DNA of 51,337 nucleotides, taken from the NCBI GenBank assembly GCA_011046415.1, contig DSAP01000185.1, positions 1 to 51,337 on the forward strand, in the 5' to 3' direction. Shown here in pieces: positions 1 to 9,864 of this stretch. A model generated the notes under the pieces. That model did not search any database and was not told the DNA's origin. It was given only the letters and a program-made list of their open reading frames with translations. The position numbers and the translations under genes were made by a program. Numbering within the stretch: position 1 is the first letter of the stretch; each line of letters starts with the position of its first letter. The DNA comes from a bacterium (GTDB lineage Bacteria; Zhuqueibacterota; QNDG01; JABMRT01).

Positions 1-481
<481 letters not shown>

Positions 482-544
482 CGAATCATTTTCTAACAAA
501 CGGAAAGTCGAATCCATCAAGATCGAGAGCCGTGCACGCGAAAA

Positions 545-556
545 TTTCAGAGAACA
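545..556 (-). promoter_or_regulatory. boxA-like antitermination element in rRNA leader
   Basis: Minus strand TGTTCTCTGAAA, between promoters and 16S start, similar to bacterial boxA. Confidence 0.4.
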
Positions 557-598
557 AAATGACTTTGGATTAATTTCGCCTTTCTAAAGGCGTTCATA

Positions 599-627
599 AA
601 TATAAATCTTTATTTTCCCGAAGTCAA
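599..627 (-). promoter_or_regulatory. rRNA promoter P2 (sigma70-like)
   Basis: Minus strand TTGACT-17 nt-TATATT, preceded by an A/T-rich stretch; same GCTTGACT context as P1. Confidence 0.75.
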
Positions 628-689
628 GCTTTTTTTAATTATTGATGTTTTCTTCATCTTAAAAGCAACCCTCGTCTTCGAGGCGTATC

Positions 690-718
690 AGTATACATAA
701 TTCAATAAGAAAAGTCAA
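690..718 (-). promoter_or_regulatory. rRNA promoter P1 (sigma70-like)
   Basis: Minus strand TTGACT-17 nt-TATACT, upstream of 16S. Confidence 0.75.
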
Positions 719-755
719 GCTATTTCATCGCTGTTTATCGGAGAACTTGCATTTT

Positions 756-1853
756 TTATACGCGCGGCGCTTTATCGCGTTCCCAGGCCAACACCTGAGA
801 GGCCGCATCGAGAAGATCTTCGGCCCGGGCATCGGGTTCTCCCTGAAATTCCCCGTCTTCCCCACGAAAACCGGTATTAACCAGGATGATTTTCATGCCT
901 GCACGCCGGCCGGTTTCCATGTCTGAAGTCTTATCGCCTACAAAAACACTCCGGGTCAAATCGATATTCAAATCCTTTTCCGCACGCCGGATCAGGGCCT
1001 GGCCCGGTTTGCGGCAGTCGCATTGTTCGGATTTGGAATGGGGGCAGAAATAGATCTTATCGACGAGGACGCCGACATCCGACAGCTGCCTCAACATTTC
1101 CCGGTTCACCGCATAAAAATCTTCCTTGCCGAAGTAACCCATGCCGATGCCCGGCTGGTTGGAGACGATCACGATCCGGTAGCCCATGTCCTGAAACATG
1201 CGTATCCCGGCCGCCGCATTGGGCAGCAGCCGGAATTTTTCCGGTTCATGCAGGTAGAGCACCTCCTCGTTGATCGTACCGTCCCGGTCGAAAAATACGG
1301 CGGGCGCCTTTCGTGCGGGACGTTGCGTAATATGCGTTGCGCCGTCTTCATCGAGGACCCGGGAACTTGTTTCGTCCCCTCCGTCACGTATTTTTTCGAT
1401 GATCCGTGTCGTCGAAATGGATTGGGTGACGGGGATCAGGCGAACCTCTCCGCCGTATTCTTCCGCGGTGGACCGGGATGTCAGGTCCTCATGGGAATAG
1501 TCTCCTGCCTTGATATAATAATGGGGTCGCAGTGTCCCGATATTTTCCCGGTTCCGCCGTTCGTCGAACAGAAACACATAATCGACGGATTCCAGCGCCG
1601 CAACCACGCGCACGCGGTGCGCGTCGGGAACCACGGGACGGCCCGGACCCTTGTAGGATTGGACGGAACGATCGGAATTCACGCCGACGATCAGCACGTC
1701 GCAGATTCCCTTCGCCTTCTCCAGATAGTCCGCGTGCCCCGCGTGAACGATATCGAAGGCGCCCGAGGTGAATCCGATCTTTTTCCCCGATGCCCGGAGA
1801 TGTTCGCAGAGCGTCCCGAGCTCATCGCGTGTCTTTATCTTATCCTCAATCAT
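756..1853 (-). CDS. bifunctional heptose nucleotidyltransferase (RfaE2/HldE C-domain type) + D,D-heptose bisphosphate phosphatase (GmhB-like HAD)
   Basis: N-term SGAFDIVHAGHADYLEKAK nucleotidyltransferase motif; C-term FFDRDGTINEE, VSNQPGIGMGYF, CDCRKPGQALI, FVGDKTSDMETGRRAGM of GmhB/HisB-N family. Confidence 0.88.
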   Translation of the reverse strand: MIEDKIKTRDELGTLCEHLRASGKKIGFTSGAFDIVHAGHADYLEKAKGICDVLIVGVNSDRSVQSYKGPGRPVVPDAHRVRVVAALESVDYVFLFDERRNRENIGTLRPHYYIKAGDYSHEDLTSRSTAEEYGGEVRLIPVTQSISTTRIIEKIRDGGDETSSRVLDEDGATHITQRPARKAPAVFFDRDGTINEEVLYLHEPEKFRLLPNAAAGIRMFQDMGYRIVIVSNQPGIGMGYFGKEDFYAVNREMLRQLSDVGVLVDKIYFCPHSKSEQCDCRKPGQALIRRAEKDLNIDLTRSVFVGDKTSDMETGRRAGMKIILVNTGFRGEDGEFQGEPDARAEDLLDAASQVLAWERDKAPRV

Positions 1854-1854
1854 G

Positions 1855-4800
1855 TCACAATGTCTCTCTGATGCCGTCGAGAAGCCTGTCCACCCGGTAA
1901 TCCGACAGGGATTCCGCCTTCCCGATGGCTGAAAAAAGGGCGTCGATTCGTTTCAACCGTTTCCGCTTGCGCGGTTTCGGGCATTCTGAATCCGCAAGAA
2001 CAAGGATGACCCCGGACACGATCAGCCAGCGCATGAGATCCTCAAAGGATTCCTTATGGAACCAGACCGCCTCCTGATGGCGATGGATTCGCACGAACCG
2101 GCGGGCGTCCGGATCGCGGAGCAACTCCTCAAGGAATGCATAAGCCGTGACCTCCTCGGACCGACCGGACATGAAGTCCTGATGCGTGGTCAGGATCCGT
2201 ATGAGCAGTCCGGCTTCCCAGACCCGTTCCGAATCTGGATGAATTTCCGACAGGACATCGGCGACGATCTTGCCGAGCAGCCACTCGTCGATCCAGCTCC
2301 TGCTGACGGCGGCGGCTTCGTGAGGAGTCTGAACGGAACCGAGCCGGTGCAGGACGATCCAGGGAAACAGGACGCCTGCGGCCCGGACCGGCTCATCGTA
2401 AAGGGATTGAATCGCTTCCTGGATAACCGGCGCCTTCGCCTCTGTGAGAAGGGGAAAATGGGTCGCGTGTGCCGGCAATCCGAGGAGTACGGCCAGTTCA
2501 TCCCGCGCGGCTCTTCCCAACCCGGTTTCAGGCGGAGTGACCCGGATGAATCCGGAAATCCCGGCGCCGATCTGATCCATGCTCTGTTCGAAATCATCGA
2601 GCAATGCCCGGTTGAGCGGTTTTCGTAAGTCCGTGATGGCGCCGGTTACGGCGTGGAATGTGACCACGTTGACCAGAGATTTGAAGACGCCGTGCACGGG
2701 CTGCAGGAAAATTTCAGTCAGGGCCTCGGCAATGCTCGGAACACCGCGTCCGCCGAGATAATCGGCCAGCTGATGATAGGGCCGGTCTTCCCGGACCTGT
2801 ACGATCCGGAAATCCATGAAAACCTGATAACGATACCCGTTCAGTTCGATGAAGAGGCCCTGATCGTGAAGGGCCCGGGTGTTGCGGAGGTATTCCAGGC
2901 CGGATATCCGGTCGCGGAACACCACATAGGCGTCCGGGTCGGCAGGCAGGGCGAGCCCCTGGCTGAGGTTTTGGTGAACTATCCTGCGGGACTTTCCCTT
3001 TTCGATATATCCCGCCGACACCCTGATCCAGCCCGCGGTTCCGGCGTAGGCGTTGTTGTATACGACCAGGGCCCGTTCTTCTCCTGCGCGGTTCGAATAG
3101 GCGAATACATTCTCATTGACCGATCCCCCGTCCGTGAAGAAATCATAAAACAAAAAATGCCGGACTTCGGAAAAGAGGAGGCGGTTACGCAGGATCGGGA
3201 AAATTTCCCGTTCATGCCGCTGGATCAGCCAGGGATCGGGCTGTTCGTCCCAGTAGGCGCGGCGAAATTCCATGCCGTATTTTTCAGACAGCCCCTCGAT
3301 CTGTCCGTGTCCGAACATGGGGAGTCCCGGCAGGGTGGCCAGCATAATACAGACACCGAAATATTTATCCTCCTTGCCGAACTGAACGACCGCGGCATCC
3401 TCGTCCGGATTGTTCATGAAATTGACATACCGCTTGAGTATTTCGGGGTCGAAGGCGAGTGTATTCTTGATGACGCTTCGGTATTTCGCGTTCTCTTCGT
3501 TCTTGAGCATGTTCATAAACGCGCTGTTGTATACCCGGTGCATCCCGAGGGTACGCACGAAATAGCCTTCCAACAGCCAGAACGCCTCGGCCAAAAGGAG
3601 GGTATCGGGTGCTTCCCGGGCGACACGGTCGACGACCTCCCGCCAGAATTCTTCGGGAATGGCCCTGTCGAAATCGGTTCCGGACAGGCCGTGCTCGGCA
3701 CGGGAAGGGATGGCGCCACCCGTGCCCGGCTCGGGAAACCAGAGCCGCTGAATATGCTTCTTGGCCAGGGTCATGGCCGCATCGAACCGGATGACGGGAA
3801 ACTGCCGCGCGACGTGGAGTATGTTCTGGATGACCGCCTCGCGGGTCTCGGGATTCAGATAATCGAGCTGAGCCGTGTCGTTCCAGGGCATACTCGTGCC
3901 GTCGTTGCCGTGATAGATGTATTTGACATCCCCGGTCCAGTGATCGACACGTTTGAACACCACGGCCGCATCAGTCCGGGTGTAATAGTGGTCTTCGAGA
4001 TAAATACCGACGCGGTGATCGGAGGAAAGATCGGGTCCGTTGAAGGAATAGGACGGAAAGGGGGAATCCTGGAGTGAAAGAAACCGGCCTGGATGTTCGA
4101 TCACCCAGCGGCCGTCGATGCCGACATGATTGGGCACCATGTCGCCGGACATGCGGATGCCCCGCTTCCAGACGCGCTCCTTGAGGTTCAGGAAGGATGC
4201 TTCGCCGCCGAGATCCGCGGAGATTACATAATCCTTCAGGGAATAGGCGGAGGCCTCGGCCTCCGGATTGCCGCACATCTGCTTGATGCGACGGGAGGCT
4301 TCGCTCCGCTCCCAGAGTCCGATCAGCCAGAGTGCCGTGAATCCCCACCGGGACAGCAAATCCAGTTCCTCATCGGGAATCTGGTCGAGACGGCGGATTT
4401 CGCGCCGGTATTTTTTGGACAACTGATCCAGCCACACATACGTGTTCTTCGCCATCATGACGACGCGGGGCATCCACTCGGCGTCCCGGCTGAATCGTTC
4501 CGTGTCGGTCGTGAGGGCGGAAAAGTCGTGCACATCGGACGGCCCCGGCCCGGTGAAACCCGTCTTGCGTTCTTCCTGTATCAGATCCAGTCCGCGGAGC
4601 AGCCGGTACAGGTATTTGCCGAGCAGTTTGCCCCAATGCCTTCGAATATATTCGAGTTGACCTTCTAGCGAGAACGGTTCAGCAATCGCCGGGCTGCGCA
4701 GCATCGTTAGCAGGGACCGGTCTTCCGGCCCGAAATGGGGCTGTGATTCGAAAAATGTGTCGAGGACGGGCATGATCTCGCGGTAAGCGGTCATCTTCTC

Positions 4801-5322
4801 GAGTCCGGCATCGTCGAACAATTCCAGATAGGGTGAAAATGCGGGATTGAGGTTCGCCAGCCAGAGCATCAGCATTTCTTCGAGCGCGCCGGCCGCATTT
4901 GGTATGCCGTCCGTATCGCCACCCAGGTAGTTTTCGATGGAGATTTCCCCGCGATAAACGGCCACGGGCGGAAACTGGTCCGTGAAATGGCGGATTGCCT
5001 CGGCCGTCCTTTCCTCCCCGATTTTTACCTCTGCGACCCTGAGCGCATTGACCATCGCCACGGGATTGATCTGCTCGCAATACAAGCGGACGACCAGATG
5101 GAGGATCTCGTCGATCAACCCCATCGCATGGATGTCACCCGCACGCACGGCGAGTTCGGGAAAGCGGATCAGATCGCGCCGGGCATTCATGTTCTGGACG
5201 AATTTCCGGACGCCCAGGAAATTGGCGAAAATGACATTGCCGTTCAAGGCATACAGGATTTCGTCGAACCGGTAATAATCACGCGCCTTGCGGGAAATGT
5301 GGAATTCCATGGAAACCCTCAA
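1855..5322 (-). CDS. large GH13 alpha-amylase-family protein (1155 aa)
   Basis: GH13 motifs: GDMVPNHVGID, VIRFDAAM, LLLAEAFW, NFMNNPDEDAAV. Confidence 0.82.
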   Translation of the reverse strand: MRVSMEFHISRKARDYYRFDEILYALNGNVIFANFLGVRKFVQNMNARRDLIRFPELAVRAGDIHAMGLIDEILHLVVRLYCEQINPVAMVNALRVAEVKIGEERTAEAIRHFTDQFPPVAVYRGEISIENYLGGDTDGIPNAAGALEEMLMLWLANLNPAFSPYLELFDDAGLEKMTAYREIMPVLDTFFESQPHFGPEDRSLLTMLRSPAIAEPFSLEGQLEYIRRHWGKLLGKYLYRLLRGLDLIQEERKTGFTGPGPSDVHDFSALTTDTERFSRDAEWMPRVVMMAKNTYVWLDQLSKKYRREIRRLDQIPDEELDLLSRWGFTALWLIGLWERSEASRRIKQMCGNPEAEASAYSLKDYVISADLGGEASFLNLKERVWKRGIRMSGDMVPNHVGIDGRWVIEHPGRFLSLQDSPFPSYSFNGPDLSSDHRVGIYLEDHYYTRTDAAVVFKRVDHWTGDVKYIYHGNDGTSMPWNDTAQLDYLNPETREAVIQNILHVARQFPVIRFDAAMTLAKKHIQRLWFPEPGTGGAIPSRAEHGLSGTDFDRAIPEEFWREVVDRVAREAPDTLLLAEAFWLLEGYFVRTLGMHRVYNSAFMNMLKNEENAKYRSVIKNTLAFDPEILKRYVNFMNNPDEDAAVVQFGKEDKYFGVCIMLATLPGLPMFGHGQIEGLSEKYGMEFRRAYWDEQPDPWLIQRHEREIFPILRNRLLFSEVRHFLFYDFFTDGGSVNENVFAYSNRAGEERALVVYNNAYAGTAGWIRVSAGYIEKGKSRRIVHQNLSQGLALPADPDAYVVFRDRISGLEYLRNTRALHDQGLFIELNGYRYQVFMDFRIVQVREDRPYHQLADYLGGRGVPSIAEALTEIFLQPVHGVFKSLVNVVTFHAVTGAITDLRKPLNRALLDDFEQSMDQIGAGISGFIRVTPPETGLGRAARDELAVLLGLPAHATHFPLLTEAKAPVIQEAIQSLYDEPVRAAGVLFPWIVLHRLGSVQTPHEAAAVSRSWIDEWLLGKIVADVLSEIHPDSERVWEAGLLIRILTTHQDFMSGRSEEVTAYAFLEELLRDPDARRFVRIHRHQEAVWFHKESFEDLMRWLIVSGVILVLADSECPKPRKRKRLKRIDALFSAIGKAESLSDYRVDRLLDGIRETL

Positions 5323-5570
5323 AAATCTTCTGTATTTTCAAACTCCTGGAAGTTCACCCCCCGGAAGTGAATCGATATCCCGATTCATATTAAAGAACCT
5401 GAAAGTAAGATACAGAAAATAATCAGGGCAATCAAATTGAAAATGATTTTCCGGACCTTAGACACATAAACCACCGGTTGGTTCCGAACCTCCCGGCGGT
5501 ACATATCAACTGCATATCTTGACTGTATTTAAAGAGACGGGAAATGAATAAAAATGATCGTGGCTGAATT

Positions 5571-7070
5571 TTAAAAGTCGAGCGCCTCCTGAATCGTCAT
5601 TCCTTTTTCAAAATCGTAATACGTCTGGACCGTCAACTCCAGACAAGCCCGTTTGTATCCCAGATAGGCCTCCAGCAGTTTCGTCTCGGTTTCTTTGCGT
5701 CGTGTGATCATCTGGAGCAACTCCTGAAAAGAGGTCTCTCCCCTGCGGTAATCGTCGAGACCGATCACTGTAACTTCTTCCGCCAATTCGAGACTTTCCT
5801 GCATATTGTAAAAGCGGGCGCTGTATTCCATCAAATTGGTATAGGCATTGATGACGCTTTTCCGGATGATGTCTTCCCGCTCTTCGATATCAATCATCCG
5901 CTGTTCTAAACCCCGGCGTTCGGCATCGATCTGATAGCGACGTCTCCCCCAGTCCCAAACGGGTAAATACGCTTTCAGGGTAACGGAGTTGCTGTTATCA
6001 TAACCCATCCATATATTCGAGAAACTGTGATTGGATTTCTCGAGTCCGTATGTCATCTCCAGCCGCATATGAAAGGCGTCATGGCCCCGGATGTTCTCAA
6101 GATCAATCTCGGATTTCCGTTTCCATATCGCAAGCCGCCTGAGCCAGGGATTGAGGGTAAATCCGTAATGGATGGCCTGATCCAGATCGATCGATGCGGG
6201 TTGAACGGTCAGCACAGGATTGATATAGAGTGAATCCCGGATATCCAGATTCAGTTTCTGCTTCAGATTTGCGAGTTTCATGCGAAGCCTGCCCTGGTTT
6301 TCGAGCAGATTCTCCCGCATATGGGCGATTTCCAGCCGCAACTGGATCGGGTCTCTGCGCCGGTTGTTTGTTACTTCCGCAACCCGGAAGACAACTTCAT
6401 GGACGGAATCCAAAATGCCAATTTGACGATTGAAAATGATGTTGAGATAAGCATATTCAAATGCGTCATAATAATCGCTGGCGATATCATTCATGATGAC
6501 CATGCGTTCAGAGAGATAATTGAGCCGTACGTCTTTCAGATTCGCCTCTGCGACTTCCAGGTCATTTTTCAGTTTATTGGGCAGGAAGAAAGGTTGTTCA
6601 AACTTGATAAACAGCCTGTTGTAATAATCAATATCGTAACCGCTTGCTTCCTGCTGGGCATATCTGTACAGATTGTAATTCAGGGAAATGAATCCGTTTG
6701 TCGGATATCCGAACAGAATGACCGGCTGCCGGATGGAAAGCTGAGACTGCCATAACTGGCTATTAAGCCGGACAATCTCGTCGCGGTAGAGCGCCGAATT
6801 CCACCGTGTATCTGAAATCTGTTTGAGGTCGGGCGACCTGAGATCCACAGAAACATGAGATTTCAGACCCGCCTTCCGGGCCTGAAGCCAGGATGTGCTG
6901 CGTTCGATGCCGAGTTCGAGCCGTCTGATTTGATAACTGTGGCTCATGGCGATCTCGACGGCATTCTCGAGTGTCAGGGAAATTCGGTTTCCGGCATGGA
7001 GAAATGAAACGGACGACCACAACAGATTGAAAAACAAAACACCGGATGACAGATTGAATCGATGAACCAT
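5571..7070 (-). CDS. TolC-family outer membrane efflux-like protein
   Basis: Signal-like N-terminus, long helical repeats, DYRRGETSFQELLQMITRRKETETKLLEAYLGYKRACLEL typical of the TolC C-terminal repeat. Confidence 0.75.
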   Translation of the reverse strand: MVHRFNLSSGVLFFNLLWSSVSFLHAGNRISLTLENAVEIAMSHSYQIRRLELGIERSTSWLQARKAGLKSHVSVDLRSPDLKQISDTRWNSALYRDEIVRLNSQLWQSQLSIRQPVILFGYPTNGFISLNYNLYRYAQQEASGYDIDYYNRLFIKFEQPFFLPNKLKNDLEVAEANLKDVRLNYLSERMVIMNDIASDYYDAFEYAYLNIIFNRQIGILDSVHEVVFRVAEVTNNRRRDPIQLRLEIAHMRENLLENQGRLRMKLANLKQKLNLDIRDSLYINPVLTVQPASIDLDQAIHYGFTLNPWLRRLAIWKRKSEIDLENIRGHDAFHMRLEMTYGLEKSNHSFSNIWMGYDNSNSVTLKAYLPVWDWGRRRYQIDAERRGLEQRMIDIEEREDIIRKSVINAYTNLMEYSARFYNMQESLELAEEVTVIGLDDYRRGETSFQELLQMITRRKETETKLLEAYLGYKRACLELTVQTYYDFEKGMTIQEALDF

Positions 7071-7251
7071 ATAACGACTCCACGTTGATCTATCAAAAGA
7101 TATCTGGGAAATGACTCCGATGTGTCATCGATCCGTCAAAAAGTGTAAAAGAATATCGAACCGAAGCCATGATATGATCTGTTGGCAGACCGGGATGCCG
7201 ATCCAAATGGCGAGTCGGCTCAGGACTTCAGGTCCTCAAACCGGGAATTTC

Positions 7252-7275
7252 AAAAAAAGACAGGATAACATCCTG
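7252..7275 (-). terminator. rho-independent terminator downstream of asnA
   Basis: Minus strand CAGGAT-GTT-ATCCTG followed by TCTTTTTTT. Confidence 0.7.
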
Positions 7276-7363
7276 CCTGAAAACTACTCCGACGCGCTTT
7301 CCCTCACCGCATCCGCTCATCGCACTGCCGGCCGGGGGCGCCTATCCGGATTCCGGTGTCGTC

Positions 7364-8437
7364 TCACAATAGTTGGATCCTGTGTTTTTTACATGCCGCC
7401 ACCATCTCTTCCGGCCAGATCGCGGACTGGACCTCGCCGATATGCGCCTTACGTAAAAAGATCATACACAACCGGGACTGCCCGATTCCACCGCCGATGG
7501 TCTGCGGCAACGCATCTTTCAGGACACGTTGATGGAAAGGCTGTCCGGCCTTGTGAAGCTCATTCCGGATTTCGAGCTGTTTGTACAATGATTCCTTATT
7601 CACACGGATCCCCATCGAACTGAGCTCGACGGCCCGTTCGAGTATGGGATACCAGACCAGGATATCGCCGTTCAATCCCCGGTAGCCGTTGATCGTCTCC
7701 GTAATCCAGTCGTCATAATCGGCGGCCCGGGAGTCATGGGGTGTGCCGCTCCTGAGTGCGGCGCCGATGCCGATGATGAAGACCGCGCCTTTTTCACGAC
7801 AGACGGCATCTTCCCTTTCTTTCGGGGTGAGTCCGGGATACATTTCTTCCAGTTCTTCGGCATGGATGAAGGTGATCTTGTCGGGCAGGAAAGGCGCCTC
7901 AATCCTGGGGAAATGCATGCAGATTGCGGCCTCGGTCAGCTTTAACGCCTCATAGATCCTGCGGACGATCGTTTTCAGGAAATCAAGATTGCGTTCATCC
8001 CGATGCATGATCCGTTCCCAATCCCATTGATCGACATAGATGGAATGCAGATTATCCAGCGCCTCATTGGGACGCAAAGCGTTCATGTCCGTATACAGCC
8101 CTTCGCCCGGCTTGAATCCGTATTCACCCAGGGCATTCCGTTTCCATTTCGCGAGTGACTGGACCACCTCGCCGCGTTCCCCGTTCATGAATGGGATCGG
8201 GAATCCGACCGGTTCTCCCGTTCCGTCGAGATAATCATTGATACCCGTCCGGCCGAGGACCACCAAGGGCGCCGAGACCCGTCTCAGATGGAGGGCTTCC
8301 GAAAGATTCTTCTGAAATTGCTCCTTGACCAGGACGATGCCTTCTTCGGTGTCGATCAGGAATAGCGGTGAATGATACCTGGGGGGGTATTGCATCCTTC
8401 CGTTCGGTATGACGGAGTCGGTTTTCTGTTTTCCCAT
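7364..8437 (-). CDS. asnA: aspartate--ammonia ligase
   Basis: AsnA-type: DGTGEPVGFPI, GLYTDMNALRPNEALDNLHSIYVDQWDWERIM, QTIGGGIGQSRLCMIFLRKAHIGEVQSAIWP. Confidence 0.93.
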   Translation of the reverse strand: MGKQKTDSVIPNGRMQYPPRYHSPLFLIDTEEGIVLVKEQFQKNLSEALHLRRVSAPLVVLGRTGINDYLDGTGEPVGFPIPFMNGERGEVVQSLAKWKRNALGEYGFKPGEGLYTDMNALRPNEALDNLHSIYVDQWDWERIMHRDERNLDFLKTIVRRIYEALKLTEAAICMHFPRIEAPFLPDKITFIHAEELEEMYPGLTPKEREDAVCREKGAVFIIGIGAALRSGTPHDSRAADYDDWITETINGYRGLNGDILVWYPILERAVELSSMGIRVNKESLYKQLEIRNELHKAGQPFHQRVLKDALPQTIGGGIGQSRLCMIFLRKAHIGEVQSAIWPEEMVAACKKHRIQLL

Positions 8438-8469
8438 GCGTGCTCCACAAGTTCAAATCAAATTTTGTT

Positions 8470-8498
8470 AATATACAACAAAACAATCACCGGTTCAA
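8470..8498 (-). promoter_or_regulatory. asnA promoter
   Basis: Minus strand TTGAAC-17 nt-TATATT upstream of asnA. Confidence 0.65.
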
Positions 8499-8513
8499 CC
8501 GCTTTTGAGTCCT

Positions 8514-8569
8514 GAATAAAAAAACCTCCCCCCTCCGGTCATCAAGTCAGCATTCCCGGAAAGGGGAGG
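8514..8569 (-). terminator. rho-independent terminator at end of dcw operon (after ftsZ)
   Basis: Minus strand CCTCCCC ... GGGGAGG stem with inner CCGG/CCGG pairing, followed by a T-rich tract (TTTTTTTATT). Confidence 0.8.
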
Positions 8570-8641
8570 GCCGCACCCGAAAATTCGAGTCGTCGCCACA
8601 ACTCCGAATCATTGCCTTAGAGGGAAAGGCCGGGTGCAAAT

Positions 8642-9847
8642 TTAACGCACGATGTTTCTCCGCATATAAGCCGGGATGTTCAAATCACTCTCCGACTCAA
8701 AGTCTACGGTACCGTCATTGCCCAGAATCTCACCCCAGACCTCTGCGAGCGGCTCGGATTTGAGTCGTTCGACGAGGGGGATATCTCCGTTGCTTTTCAA
8801 GTCGAATTCCCGGGCCGATACGCCCGTTCCAAACCGGTTGCCTTTTCCTTTCTGAAAACCCGTGGCGATCACCGTCACACGGAGCTCTCCGTTCATCGAG
8901 GGATCCTTGACCGCGCCGAAAATAATGTTGGCATTCTCACCTGCGCTGTTCTGGATGACCGTGGTCGCCTCGCTGATGTCATTGAGAGTCAGATCGCTGC
9001 CCCCGGTGATGTTGACCAGTACGCCGAGCGCCCCGGAGATGGAAATGTCTTCAATCATCGGATTGGCAATGGCCTTTTCGGCCGCTTCCTGTGCGCGGTT
9101 CTCGCCCGAAGCAATACCGGATCCCATGAGCGCATCACCCATCTGACTCATCACGGTCCGGACATCCGCAAAATCGACGTTGACCAGACCGGGCTTGTTG
9201 ATGACGTCCGAAATCCCCTTAGCGGCATGCATCAGAATCTCGTCGGCGATACGAAAGGCATCATCCAGGGGTGTGTTCCGGGGAACCAGGGAAAGCAGTT
9301 TCTGATTGGGCACGACGATCAGTGTGTCCACGACCTCCTTTAACTCATTTAAACCCTTTTCGGCCTTGTTCTTGCGGATAGCCCCCTCGAATTCAAAGGG
9401 TCGGGTGACGATACCCACTGTCAGGGCGCCGAGATCGCGCGCGATCTCGGCCACCACCGGTGCGGCTCCCGTTCCCGTGCCGCCCCCCATGCCGCAGGTG
9501 ATGAACACCATGTCCGAATCTGAAAGTGCATCGATAACCGCATCCTTGTTTTCCTCGATTGCCTTCCGTCCCATCTCGGGGTTTCCGCCGGCCCCCAGGC
9601 CTTTGGTCAGATTCTTCCCGATCTGGATTCGGTAGGGTGCCTTGCTCTGATCAAGCGCCTGCAGATCGGTATTCATCACATAGAACTCAACCCCGGTCAC
9701 CCCATCTTCGATCATCCGGTTGACGGCGTTTCCCCCGGCGCCCCCGACACCGACAACACGGATTGTCGCGATCTGCCGCGACTGCTCGACGAAATCAAAA
9801 GCCAGCAGATTCCCCTTGTCCTGTTTCCGATTTCGATCTCCCACCAT
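8642..9847 (-). CDS. ftsZ: cell division protein FtsZ
   Basis: GVGGAGGNAVNRMI, GGGTGTGAAPVVAEIA tubulin signature; C-terminal LNIPAYMRRN peptide. Confidence 0.99.
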   Translation of the reverse strand: MVGDRNRKQDKGNLLAFDFVEQSRQIATIRVVGVGGAGGNAVNRMIEDGVTGVEFYVMNTDLQALDQSKAPYRIQIGKNLTKGLGAGGNPEMGRKAIEENKDAVIDALSDSDMVFITCGMGGGTGTGAAPVVAEIARDLGALTVGIVTRPFEFEGAIRKNKAEKGLNELKEVVDTLIVVPNQKLLSLVPRNTPLDDAFRIADEILMHAAKGISDVINKPGLVNVDFADVRTVMSQMGDALMGSGIASGENRAQEAAEKAIANPMIEDISISGALGVLVNITGGSDLTLNDISEATTVIQNSAGENANIIFGAVKDPSMNGELRVTVIATGFQKGKGNRFGTGVSAREFDLKSNGDIPLVERLKSEPLAEVWGEILGNDGTVDFESESDLNIPAYMRRNIVR

Positions 9848-9864
9848 TTTCGGCCTCCTTGTTT

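Noticed and set aside
2653-4077. 474-aa plus-strand ORF (and other plus-strand ORFs between 2 and 5 kb)
   Set aside because: Antisense to the GH13 gene, which has clear catalytic motifs.
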